64,000 nt of DNA from Bacteroidota bacterium (GTDB lineage Bacteria > Bacteroidota > Bacteroidia > UKL13-3): the NCBI GenBank assembly GCA_027482225.1, contig JAIXWD010000014.1:138719-202718 (forward strand). Direction: 5' to 3'. The notes under the pieces are model-generated. The model was given only the letters and a program-made list of their open reading frames with translations. It made no database searches and was not told where the DNA came from. The stretch's first letter is position 1; each line of letters starts with the position of its first letter. Below, in pieces: positions 28,601 to 38,251 of this stretch. The position numbers were made by a program, and so were the translations under genes.

Positions 28601-31600
28601 TACGCTATGCACCAATGGCCCTACATTATCTGTAACAATAACTCATGCAAGCGGTGTAAATACAACAGCAGGCTCTGCTCCGCGCTTGTATTATAAGAAG
28701 TCAACAGATAACAATACATACGCAGGAAACACTTCTACAAACAACGGTTGGAAATTTGTGGAATCTGCTTCCAGTAGTTCTCCATTCTCTTTCACCATAG
28801 ACGGCTCTTTATTGCGGTCAGCAGTGGCAGCAGGAGATGTAATTCAGTATTTTGTAGTGGCGCAGGACAATGCAGGCACGCCCAATGTAGGCTTGAATAG
28901 CGGAATTTTTGCTGCAGCTCCTTCAAGTGTGGCACTTACATCTGCTGCTTTCCCGTTAACAGGAACAATCAATAGCTATACTATAGGTACTGCCATACCA
29001 ACCAGTGTAACCATTGGCGCATCAGGAACCTACACCAGCATTACCGGTACGGGTGGGCTATTTGCCGCCATTAACGCAGGCGGTTTAAGTGGCAATACAG
29101 TTGCAAATATTATTGGTGCCTCTGTTACAGAAACTGGAGCTATAGTATTAAATGAGGTATTGTATGGATGTACTCCCAATGCTACCCTCACCATTAAACC
29201 ACAAACCACTGCCACATTAACGGGCACATCTAGTGGAGCATTAATTAGGCTTAATGGTGCAGACAATATTATTATTGATGGCAGCAACAATGGAACTAAT
29301 TCAAGAAATTTAACCATTACAAACACAAATGCAGGAACATCTTCTGCAGTGATATGGCTTCAGTCTAGTGGAACAAATGGCGCAACATCAAACACCATCA
29401 AAAATTGTAACATAGTAGGTAATGCTCCAACAACTACGTTAATGGGTATTGGTAGTGGAGGTTCAAGTATCAGTGCTACTTCTCTGGGAACTAATAATAA
29501 CAACAACACGTTTGAGAATAATAATATCAGTAAAGTACAATATGCAATATACTCACAAGGTAATTCCGCTGGTACAAAAAATTCAGGCAATATTATTACC
29601 CAGAATTTAATTAACACAGCTTCCCCAAATCAAGTATCAAAATCTGGTATTTTAGCTGGATTTGAGAACAACATAACAATTAGCAATAACAATATCTCAA
29701 ATATCTCAGGTGTTAGTAGTAGTTACGCATGGGCAATTAATTTAGGTGCTTTAACCTCTATTACTACCACAGCCCCTTCTACAGGAAATGAGGTTACCAA
29801 TGCCACTGTGTCCGCTAATGTGATTGGTTCCATCAGAGCAGCAAGCACTTACGGAGCAGGTGGTATCATTATTTCGCCCTCTACTTCAGGTATTAATTTG
29901 ATTGCCAATAACATGATATTCGATGTTGCAGCAAATGGAACGACAGGTGATTGTGGTATTGGCATTATGGTTGCTGGAGGCATTGGATCTACTTCAAGAG
30001 TTTACCATAACTCTGTATCAATGTCAGCAACTTTAACAAGTGGAAATGGTCCAAACATTGCTTTAGCTGTTAGTAACAATCCGGTTATTGATATTAGAAA
30101 TAATGTACTTGCAAGTACGGGTAGTACAGGCACTGGTCCAAATAGAGCTATTGCATTAAGTTATTCAACATATACCAACCTAACCTCAAACTATAACAAC
30201 CTGTTTGTATCTGGAGGAGGCACAACAGCAGGTGTTGGTGCTATTGGTGGCTGGGCAGGAACTGCTCAAGTTGCATTGTCTAACTGGCAATCAACAACAT
30301 CTAAGGATGCCAACTCAATCAGCAGCAACCCACTCTTCACATCAAATACCAACTTGATACCTACCAATGGATCACCACTTGTAAATGCCGGAACACCAAT
30401 TGCAGGCATTACCACAGATTATAGAGGAGCCACCAGAAATAATACCACACCTACTATTGGTGCCATAGAAATTGCAAATTGTACAGCTCCTGTTGCACAA
30501 CCAACTTCTATGTTATTTAGCGCTATTGGCACAGGTCAAATGACCATTAGTTTTACTCCAGTTGCAGGTACAGGTATCAGGCATCTTGTAGTTCGCTATC
30601 CTAATGCAGCAACGCCAACCAACCCTTCAAATGGTACAACTTACGCTTTAGGTGCAACATTAGGAAGCGGAACAGTAGTCTCATCTGGTTCAAACACAAG
30701 CAGAGTAGTTACTGGTTTGTCTCCAAATACAACATACGACTATTATGTGTATTCATTTAATGATACCATTTGCTTGAACGGACCAACATACAATACGAAT
30801 AGCCCATTATCTGGTAGTCAATCTACAAATCCTTGTCCAACACTTAATGCAACCGTTACCATTGGCCAAACAGGCGCTGATTATTCAAGCCTTACCGATG
30901 CATTATTAATTTTAAGTGGATGCGGAATTACCCAACCAACCACACTTGAACTTCAACCTGATTATATAAGTACAGGAGAAACCTTTCCTATAACATTTGG
31001 CAATATTACTGGAGCAAACAGCACAAATACCATCACCATTCGTCCTGCAGCAGCTGTTTCAGCACCATTATTAATTACCAGCAACAACGCTACTGGAACC
31101 ATTTTACACAACCAGAGCAGTTTCTTTGTATTTGATGGCAGGCCTGGTGGTACAGGTACCAGTAAAATGCTTACCATTGAAAATACCTCAAGCAGTGGTT
31201 ATGCATTAAATTACCAAAACGAATCATCGAATAATACACTCAGGTATTTATTAATTGAAAGTGCCAATACAGGCACAACATCAGGTACAATTGTGTTCTC
31301 AACCACAACAGGTGCCAATGGCAATGACAACAACACCATTGAATATTGCGATATTTATTCATTTGATGCGGCAACAGCTACACCAACCAATGCCATATAT
31401 GCGGCAGGCTCAACAGGCACCGCGGCAGCAAATAACAATAACATCACTATTTCAAATAATAATATTTATGATTTTTACAGCTCAACCAGCACCACGCAAA
31501 TTTCTGGTATCAACATATCTTCAGGAAACAGTGATTGGACCATATCTAATAACAGTTTCTACCAAACCCAGTCAAGAACTACATTTGGCTCTGGGGTAAC

Positions 31601-34600
31601 TTTTAATGCCATTCTTATCGCTAACAGTTCAGGAAATAACTTTGTTATTACGGGCAATAATATTGGTGGAACTCAACCATTGTGTGGTGGAACCCCGCTA
31701 ACATTAAATACCACTGCCACTTTGGTTTTCAGAGCCATTCAGTTAACAGCAGGTGCAACAACAGCTACATCAATTCAAGAGAACACCATAAGAAATATTG
31801 CTATCACAACGGCTAGTACATCTACCACACAGTCTGCTATCTCGCTGGTAACAGGTTCATTTAATTGCGGTAACATTACAGGTAATACAATTGGTAGCCA
31901 GACTACAACGGGTAGTATAACATTTACTCAAAGTACAACTTCAACTGCAGTGATATTTTCTGGTATTTTGGCAGGAACAGGAACACCTGGTGCTATAAAT
32001 ATTTCAAATAACCTTATAGGTGGAATTGCAGTTTCAAACTCTTCAACTGGTGCAATAAGTTTAAGAGGAATTTCTGTTCAAGGTGCCGCTACTAGTTATA
32101 CCATTACCAATAATACAATTGGTAGTACAACACTACCATCCAGTCTATCTAATTCAACCAATTCTTCTATATTGGGGATTTTTTCTGCTTCTACATCTTT
32201 AACAAATAACATTTCTAATAATACTATTGCCAACCTTACAAATTCAAGCACTGGTTCAAGTGCTCAGGTAGTAGGCTTATCTCTACCTGGATCATCAGGA
32301 GGTATATTTTCTGCTACAGGGAATACAGTTCGCGACTTAACTAACTCAGGTGCAAATATCGGAACTGCGGCCTCAGCTTCTGTAATCGGAATCTCCCACA
32401 CTGCATTTTCAAGTTCAGGCCAAGTGATTTCACAAAACACCATTTTCTCATTAAGTAATATAGGTTCAGGCACAAGTGTTACAGGAATACACTACAACGG
32501 GCCAACTACAGGTACCAATGAGGTTAAATCAAATCTTGTTCACTCCCTTTCTGCTGCTACTGCTGGTTCAACTATTTCAGGATTAGAAATTGCAGATGCA
32601 GGAAACGCTTTGGTTTATAACAATATGGTAAGGTTTGGAATAGATGCTGCAGGAAATGACCTCACAACAAATACCATCATCAATGGTATTCGTCAAACCA
32701 ATGCAACCTCTAACCATGGCATCTATTTTAATAGTATTTATTTGGGTGGTGCCGGGGTATCAACAGGTGCCAATAACTCATTTGCCATTCATTCTAGTGC
32801 ATCAGCTGGCACAAGATTGATTCGTAATAATATTTTTGCAAACCTGCGTGCTAATGGCTCAGGTACAGGCAAACATTACAGCATTAGAATATCCGGCTTA
32901 ACAGGATTGACAATAAACAATAATGATTACTGGACAGGAAGTAATTTTCTGGCATTAAATAGTGCAACTGATGTTACAACCTTTAGTGGATGGCAAACAG
33001 CCACCTCACAAGATGCAGGTTCGGTATCAAACGATCCTAACTTTGTTAATGCAACGGGTAATACTGCTGCATTAGATCTTCATATTAACAACTCAACATC
33101 ATCTGTTTTAGAGTCAGGTGGTATAAACATTTCTGGGATAACAACCGACAGAGATGGTCATTCAAGACCAGGTCCAACGGGGTCAACCAATGGAGGCGCA
33201 ATTTCATCAGATATTGGTGCCGATGAATTTGACGGCATACCAGGTTATACTTGCTCTTCATTCCCATCGCTAACAGCTGTTACAACTAATGCAACAGTAT
33301 GTAACAACACAGCAACATTAAGTATTACAGGCTCAATTGCGGGAACAGGTATTACATACCAATGGCAATCTTCGGCTACGCAAAGCGGCACATACACCAA
33401 TATTGCAGATGCTACCGGGGCAACGTATAACGTTCCAAACAATAGTGTTTCTAATTTATGGTATTTGTGCCAGGTTACCTGTGCAAACGGCCCAACAACC
33501 GCCACAACTTCATCAGTAAATGTGGATGTACAAGCCTGTAATTATACGGTTACTCGAAACACCGCTATTACCTATAATTCAATAATATCTACTGGAACAA
33601 CCTATACTTCATTAAGTGATGCTGATGATGGAATCACCAATGTGGTATCACTTTCTGGTACTACTTTTAAATATAGAGGTGCCGCAGTTACGGGCTTTAG
33701 GTCTACCTCAAATGGTTGGATGACATTTAATACTTCAAGTACAAGCACCCAATACGATAACAATTTAGGATCTACTGATTTTAACGTGCTTGCTCCTTTT
33801 TGGGATGATTTGGTTATCAGAGGGCAAAGCATTGCTAACAAGGATGCGAGCATGCGTTACCAAATTATCGGCACCTTAGGTTCAGGGACAGCTGATATTG
33901 TGATTGAGTGGGCTGAGATGGAAAGATTTAACTATGGCGACCCAAATGTTAATTTCCAAGTGGTATTGCATGAAGCGGATAACAGTATTGATTTTAATTA
34001 CGGCAACTTCCAAATGTTTAATGGAGCGAGTAACCCATCAACCCAAACCTGGACCTATTCTGTCGGCTTAAACGGTTCCACTCCTGCAACTGCTTCAACC
34101 GATCAGCGTATTATCTTACAAGCTGAAAATAGCAGTTTCTTTAGTTCTAACTTACAAAACAGTTTAGGTTATTCAACACTTTGCAATTCTCAATACCGCT
34201 TTGTGCCTAGTGTAGCATTAAGTGCAGGTACTGCTCCTACTTCAGGCTCATTTACAGCATCCACTTTTGCACCGGCAAATAATGAAGTAGCAGGGGCTGT
34301 AACCGTTGCAGTAAACTCATCCCCTTGTACCAATTATTGTGGCAATATTTACTCAAGTAAAAATGCAACTGCTTCCAGCAGTATTAGTGTATGCTCGGCT
34401 TCAACACCAGGCACTCCTGATGATGATGTATTTTTTAGCTTTACCACTACAACGGCAAGTAATTACCGTATTTCGGTTGACCCATCTGCAGGATATAATG
34501 CAGTGGTGCAAATATTAGATGGATCACTTACACCCGTAAGTTGTGTGAATGATGCAGGAGCTGGATTGTCGGAACTGATAGCGTCAGCTGCATTAAATCC

Positions 34601-37600
34601 TTCGAGTTTATACTACTTAAGAATATATGATGCAGCCACTGGCTCAAGCAATAATGGAGAATTTGCCATTTGCGTGAGTGAGGTGATATCGCCTCCAGCC
34701 AACGATAATCCTTCGGGTGCAATTGTGCTTACTACAAGTGGTACATGTACATCCACTTCATCAACCTTGCCTGCTACTTTATCGGCAACGGGTACAAATG
34801 GTATAACAACATGTTCAGCTGCAACTCCTGGTACGCCTGATGATGATATTTGGTATACATTTACAACCAATTCTATTCCCGGAACAACATATGCTATATC
34901 GGCTACAGGAGTGAGTACATACAATGCCGTATTGCAACTTTTTAGTGGCACTGCAAGTAGCCTTACAAGTGTGGATTGTGCGAATGCAACCGGAAATGGC
35001 GGAACTGAAACCATCAATGCTGGAGCATTGACAACCAATACAACTTACTTTTTCAGGGTATACCATTCAGGCTCAGGTGCTGCAAATGGCAATGTGTCTG
35101 TTTGTGTAGTTCATACAATACCAACATGTTTAACCTCTGTTTCAGCAAGTGTTGGTGATTATATTTGGCAAGGACAATCAACTAGTTTTACAACAGCAAA
35201 TAACTGGCTAATCTATGATGGTCCATCATCTTATTCAGTTGCCTCAACAGCACCTTCAGCAGTTAATATTTTTATTCCTTCTTCAACTTGCTTTGCAAAT
35301 CAACCAACATTAAGTAGTTCTCCATCTGCTGTAAATAATTTAACAATAAACAGCGGTGCTACTTTAAGCTTGGGTAATAATACCTTAACTGTTAATGGTA
35401 ACCTTACTTCAAACGGAACTATCAATATAGGTAACAGCACGTTAGTTTTTAGTGGTACAGCTGCTCAAAATGTTAGTATTAGTGAAACATTATTTAACCT
35501 AACATTAAACAACAGTAATGGTTTAATATTGGGTCAGAACTTAACAGTTTCTAATAATTTAAATCTAACAGCAGGCACCTTAAATATTGATACAAGAAGC
35601 TTAACTCTTAATGGAAGCATTAGCCGCACATCAGGAAATATTAATGCAAGCAACGCAACTGCTAATTTAACCTTTAGTGGGTCATCGGCTCAAAGCATTC
35701 CGGCTTCTACCTTTACAGGTAACATCAACAACTTAATATTAAATAATAGCAGCGGTTTAATCACAAATCAGAACCTAACCTTTGCAGGCACACTTACCCT
35801 AACTGCTGGAGTATTTGATGCAAATAATATGGTTACATTTAACAATAACGCATCATTAATCCATAATGGAGGAAGCATAATTAACTACAGTTTGCCAACA
35901 GATTTAAATAACTTCACGCCTATAACAGGAACCACAACGCTAAGCGGTAACTTAAGCTTAAGTGGCAACTTAAATATTGGAAGTAATATTTTAGACATTG
36001 GATCTAATACACTTACGGTTAATGGAGGTATTACCAGAACCACAGGTGCCATTAAAACCAATTTAGGTACTTTAATTTTAGGTGGCACCACGTCATCAAC
36101 CCTACACTTCGACCAAACAACTGATGGTGTTACCAATAAACTAAAAGATTTAACCATAAACAGAACAGGAGCTACAGTAACCTTAGGCAATAAATTACAA
36201 ATTGCAGATAACGGTACTGTAACGGTAACTGCAGGTACACTTGCTACAGGAGGCAACTTGTTGCTTACCTCAACACTCAGCGGTACAGGCCGAATTGCAG
36301 AATTAACTGTTGGTGCAAGTGTAACAGGTAACGTAGAAATACAAAGATATATGGTTGGAGGCGCAACTAGTCAGCGCGGATGGAGGTACATGAGTTCACC
36401 TGTTGCAAGTGCTACTTATGCGCAATTAATAGATGATATTTTTATTACCGGCCCTGGAGGTACTACCAATGGATTTGACATGGGAGGCACTAACTCATCT
36501 GTGATGTATTACGAAGAAAGTACAGCTAGGGGATGGAAAAGTATAAGCTCGCCAAACAATACTTGGACTGCAGGAAAAGGAGCCATTGTATTTTTTAGAG
36601 GCGACAGAACACAAACTACCTCGTTAACCAATACCTTAGTAGCACCAAATAGTTTTGCACTTGATTATTTGGGGAACATAAATTCAGGTAATTATACCGT
36701 AAACCTAGATTATGATAATACTGTTGGAATTCCAGATAACCAAGGATGGAATTTAATTGGCAATCCATATCCAAGCCAAATTGATTGGAATAATGTAAGT
36801 AAAACCATTGGTGTAAGTAGCCATTATTACTTAATCAATCCGAACACAAAAAATTACGTGAGTGCAAATACTGGTATTATAGCAGTGGGGCAAGGATTTT
36901 TTGTTCAAGTTAATGCAGGCTCACAATCGGTAACGTTTGAAGAGAATGATAAAACAAGTTCTACAGGAACGGCATATTTTAAAACGGCTGTCAATCCGTT
37001 AACTATTAAGATGAATATGGATAGCATTCAACATGATGTGGCCAACATCTATTTTGAAAACAATGCAAATAAAAATTATTTGTTTGTTGAAGACGCCATT
37101 AAATTAAAAAATTCGGTTTATAATTTGAGCATCATAACACCAAATAACTTTGAAGTTCAAAATAACCATGTGCCATTTTTAGGTAGCACCGGAACTGATA
37201 CCTTTGAGTTGAAAGTGACATCAACTATCAATTCAAGCTACAACTTATCGTTTACTAATTTTAACCAAATACCTTCAAACAAAGCAATTGTATTGGTTGA
37301 TAAATTAAACAACAGCATAACTAACTTAAGACTCACTCCAAACTACACATTTACGATAAACAACAGTATCAGCGCTAGTTTCGGTAAGAGATTTCTACTA
37401 ATAATTACTGATCAATTAAATGCATTACCAGTTAAATTAATTGCTTTTAGTGGAAATAACAGAGGCAAGCACAATGAGTTACTTTGGACAACCAGCAACG
37501 AAAAGAACATGGTTAGTTATGATGTACAACGTTCAACAGATGGTATCAATTTTGAAACCATTGGGCTTATTAAACCAAGTAATGTTAGCACCACCAGCAA

Positions 37601-37955
37601 TTACCTATTTGATGACTATACGTTTAAAAACCAAACTAATTTTTACCGTTTAAAGATGGTAGATTCAAAAACAATTGAATACTCAAACACCATTGTAATT
37701 TCAAATGAATTAAAAACTAACGCCATTAGTTTGGTAAATGTGTTCCCTAATCCAGCCAACAAAACAATAAACATCAGTATACCTCAAGGTGCTGTTGCAG
37801 GTTTGGTTAAGATTTTGGATATACATGGCAAAATAGTGCTTGAAACCACAGAACATGAAGGCATTGATATTAGCATGTTAAATACAGGTATTTACATGAT
37901 TAATACAGAAATAAATAATGAATCAGTATCATTAAAATTTGTAAAAACACCATAA
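25605..37955 (+). CDS. Giant exported beta-helix protein with T9SS sorting domain
   Basis: About 4116 residues, among the largest proteins expected in such a genome. The hydrophobic core of the signal peptide is at 43-58, cleaved near NAQ. Because of the long n-region, a GTG at 25689 (reading MKLYTLPNFW) is an alternative start that gives a normal 30-residue signal. Three right-handed beta-helix regions rich in NNTI/NNxI ladders cover about 60-1000, 1200-1620 and 1750-2545, each closed by an 'ITTD..G..R...DIGA.E' motif (choice-of-anchor Q type). Between and after them come an FN3-like domain (about 1626-1742), an Ig-like domain (about 2550-2645), two PPC-like domains with TPGTPDDD (about 2910-3170), beta-rich repeats, and a T9SS signal (FPNPANKTINI ... 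GIYMINTE). Probably a surface adhesin or polysaccharide-binding protein; function unproven. Confidence 0.88.
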   Translation: MRRSLLTCKFGKNTGQPFNLLTTQVKHNVKLYTLPNFWSRYRMLAMMMLMLSAKINAQVSVTNPGNTTPAMSATYTTLALAIADVNNRTAISGPVTITLTANQTAPAGGYSITNTSITGGSNTNRFILNGGGNTITAPATQVSGSLNDAIFKIIGADFINIQNFTMQENAANTTTTAASNNMTEFGVALFYSTTTNGAQNNTIQNNTITLNRTYQNTFGIYSNTRHSATNISSTAEVTSAAGANSNNKFYGNTISNVNMGIALIGAAATAVHDLNNDIGGSSSTTGNTITNWGGAGASSGYISNSGTSYCIFVNHQDGENVSYNTITSAALSGTAVTTVGIRKDYTTTSPAGTFTSSITNNTITLNSGFTSGILQCILSQGITTVTLSTATININNNTILNCTVTGTASSTSIEGIVNSSASGVLSISNNIFRGNTSSATTGGFTAISNTGQVVTTTNINNNQVGNASDNAITFSAATSGAVNGISNWGGLSTCTTTIQGNDFRGIVHSVAGTSAHTYITQRVAVSSANVNGNTFTNLSVNTTGAVVFVDHGYAIPATGQLVINNNSIVTAFTRLSAGSITITTSNASSGTGSVCNYTNNNFSNIIVPDNASGNIIGFNNTDGGTGSTKTITGNTFNNWHGGTTGTTGTSGSINCMNITYWNGVSSLSNNTITNITGRSSITGVTIGSAANNATSIAVSSNTINNLASIGTGGSVTGISCANTSTTININGNVINTLSSTGSTTFTGIVSGIIISGATTTNVFANKIYNLSGNNASTTVNGLSISSGTTINAYNNLIADLRATAANAANPIVGLNISGGTTVNASFNSVYLNASSSGTLFGSSAVSVSTTPTVTLRNNIFVNLSSVTGAGLAVAHRRSSATLTTYSSSSNNNLFFTNSTYYTDGLTPQATFAAYKTAMATRDQASVSENPSFQSTSGSSADFLKYNTGIVTQIESGGISVSGITTDFSGTTRNVSTPDIGAWELNGVAAPSISYTVIPNTLCTNGPTLSVTITHASGVNTTAGSAPRLYYKKSTDNNTYAGNTSTNNGWKFVESASSSSPFSFTIDGSLLRSAVAAGDVIQYFVVAQDNAGTPNVGLNSGIFAAAPSSVALTSAAFPLTGTINSYTIGTAIPTSVTIGASGTYTSITGTGGLFAAINAGGLSGNTVANIIGASVTETGAIVLNEVLYGCTPNATLTIKPQTTATLTGTSSGALIRLNGADNIIIDGSNNGTNSRNLTITNTNAGTSSAVIWLQSSGTNGATSNTIKNCNIVGNAPTTTLMGIGSGGSSISATSLGTNNNNNTFENNNISKVQYAIYSQGNSAGTKNSGNIITQNLINTASPNQVSKSGILAGFENNITISNNNISNISGVSSSYAWAINLGALTSITTTAPSTGNEVTNATVSANVIGSIRAASTYGAGGIIISPSTSGINLIANNMIFDVAANGTTGDCGIGIMVAGGIGSTSRVYHNSVSMSATLTSGNGPNIALAVSNNPVIDIRNNVLASTGSTGTGPNRAIALSYSTYTNLTSNYNNLFVSGGGTTAGVGAIGGWAGTAQVALSNWQSTTSKDANSISSNPLFTSNTNLIPTNGSPLVNAGTPIAGITTDYRGATRNNTTPTIGAIEIANCTAPVAQPTSMLFSAIGTGQMTISFTPVAGTGIRHLVVRYPNAATPTNPSNGTTYALGATLGSGTVVSSGSNTSRVVTGLSPNTTYDYYVYSFNDTICLNGPTYNTNSPLSGSQSTNPCPTLNATVTIGQTGADYSSLTDALLILSGCGITQPTTLELQPDYISTGETFPITFGNITGANSTNTITIRPAAAVSAPLLITSNNATGTILHNQSSFFVFDGRPGGTGTSKMLTIENTSSSGYALNYQNESSNNTLRYLLIESANTGTTSGTIVFSTTTGANGNDNNTIEYCDIYSFDAATATPTNAIYAAGSTGTAAANNNNITISNNNIYDFYSSTSTTQISGINISSGNSDWTISNNSFYQTQSRTTFGSGVTFNAILIANSSGNNFVITGNNIGGTQPLCGGTPLTLNTTATLVFRAIQLTAGATTATSIQENTIRNIAITTASTSTTQSAISLVTGSFNCGNITGNTIGSQTTTGSITFTQSTTSTAVIFSGILAGTGTPGAINISNNLIGGIAVSNSSTGAISLRGISVQGAATSYTITNNTIGSTTLPSSLSNSTNSSILGIFSASTSLTNNISNNTIANLTNSSTGSSAQVVGLSLPGSSGGIFSATGNTVRDLTNSGANIGTAASASVIGISHTAFSSSGQVISQNTIFSLSNIGSGTSVTGIHYNGPTTGTNEVKSNLVHSLSAATAGSTISGLEIADAGNALVYNNMVRFGIDAAGNDLTTNTIINGIRQTNATSNHGIYFNSIYLGGAGVSTGANNSFAIHSSASAGTRLIRNNIFANLRANGSGTGKHYSIRISGLTGLTINNNDYWTGSNFLALNSATDVTTFSGWQTATSQDAGSVSNDPNFVNATGNTAALDLHINNSTSSVLESGGINISGITTDRDGHSRPGPTGSTNGGAISSDIGADEFDGIPGYTCSSFPSLTAVTTNATVCNNTATLSITGSIAGTGITYQWQSSATQSGTYTNIADATGATYNVPNNSVSNLWYLCQVTCANGPTTATTSSVNVDVQACNYTVTRNTAITYNSIISTGTTYTSLSDADDGITNVVSLSGTTFKYRGAAVTGFRSTSNGWMTFNTSSTSTQYDNNLGSTDFNVLAPFWDDLVIRGQSIANKDASMRYQIIGTLGSGTADIVIEWAEMERFNYGDPNVNFQVVLHEADNSIDFNYGNFQMFNGASNPSTQTWTYSVGLNGSTPATASTDQRIILQAENSSFFSSNLQNSLGYSTLCNSQYRFVPSVALSAGTAPTSGSFTASTFAPANNEVAGAVTVAVNSSPCTNYCGNIYSSKNATASSSISVCSASTPGTPDDDVFFSFTTTTASNYRISVDPSAGYNAVVQILDGSLTPVSCVNDAGAGLSELIASAALNPSSLYYLRIYDAATGSSNNGEFAICVSEVISPPANDNPSGAIVLTTSGTCTSTSSTLPATLSATGTNGITTCSAATPGTPDDDIWYTFTTNSIPGTTYAISATGVSTYNAVLQLFSGTASSLTSVDCANATGNGGTETINAGALTTNTTYFFRVYHSGSGAANGNVSVCVVHTIPTCLTSVSASVGDYIWQGQSTSFTTANNWLIYDGPSSYSVASTAPSAVNIFIPSSTCFANQPTLSSSPSAVNNLTINSGATLSLGNNTLTVNGNLTSNGTINIGNSTLVFSGTAAQNVSISETLFNLTLNNSNGLILGQNLTVSNNLNLTAGTLNIDTRSLTLNGSISRTSGNINASNATANLTFSGSSAQSIPASTFTGNINNLILNNSSGLITNQNLTFAGTLTLTAGVFDANNMVTFNNNASLIHNGGSIINYSLPTDLNNFTPITGTTTLSGNLSLSGNLNIGSNILDIGSNTLTVNGGITRTTGAIKTNLGTLILGGTTSSTLHFDQTTDGVTNKLKDLTINRTGATVTLGNKLQIADNGTVTVTAGTLATGGNLLLTSTLSGTGRIAELTVGASVTGNVEIQRYMVGGATSQRGWRYMSSPVASATYAQLIDDIFITGPGGTTNGFDMGGTNSSVMYYEESTARGWKSISSPNNTWTAGKGAIVFFRGDRTQTTSLTNTLVAPNSFALDYLGNINSGNYTVNLDYDNTVGIPDNQGWNLIGNPYPSQIDWNNVSKTIGVSSHYYLINPNTKNYVSANTGIIAVGQGFFVQVNAGSQSVTFEENDKTSSTGTAYFKTAVNPLTIKMNMDSIQHDVANIYFENNANKNYLFVEDAIKLKNSVYNLSIITPNNFEVQNNHVPFLGSTGTDTFELKVTSTINSSYNLSFTNFNQIPSNKAIVLVDKLNNSITNLRLTPNYTFTINNSISASFGKRFLLIITDQLNALPVKLIAFSGNNRGKHNELLWTTSNEKNMVSYDVQRSTDGINFETIGLIKPSNVSTTSNYLFDDYTFKNQTNFYRLKMVDSKTIEYSNTIVISNELKTNAISLVNVFPNPANKTINISIPQGAVAGLVKILDIHGKIVLETTEHEGIDISMLNTGIYMINTEINNESVSLKFVKTP

Positions 37956-38251
37956 ATTATAAAACACATTAACGCAAGTGAGAAACGATATGAAATAAAA
38001 CAAGGTAAATGTAAAAAATATATACCTAGCGGTGTACATTTAAAGATAAAATGTAACTTATTACAGTAAAAGTATCACTTTAATTCCAATTTCAAATGCT
38101 GAAAAAAGAAAAAAATATGGATATTTTTAATAAAAAAAGCCACTTATCATATAAATAAAGCTATATATACCTATTTTTTAATTCTTGTATTAAAATTATA
38201 TAAAATTAATAAACACATTAAAAAAAATTAATATGTTTGTGTCAAATAAAC
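37956..38251. other. 296-bp AT-rich spacer between two T9SS genes
   Basis: No gene is visible. TAAATGTA (38006-38013) and TACATTTA (38035-38042) form a perfect inverted repeat with a 21-bp spacer. TATGTTTG at 38232-38239 is an exact TAnnTTTG box just before the next start, but has no matching TTG upstream. No clear terminator follows the giant gene. Confidence 0.45.

Noticed and set aside
26000-36300. Many antisense and out-of-frame open frames across the giant gene
   Set aside because: They arise from the repetitive Asn/Thr/Gly-rich beta-helix codons, have no coherent domains, and lie opposite a single continuous 4100-codon frame.
38006-38042. Inverted repeat as terminator of the giant gene
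   Set aside because: The arms are AT-rich with a 21-bp loop and no T run, so a terminator is unlikely.
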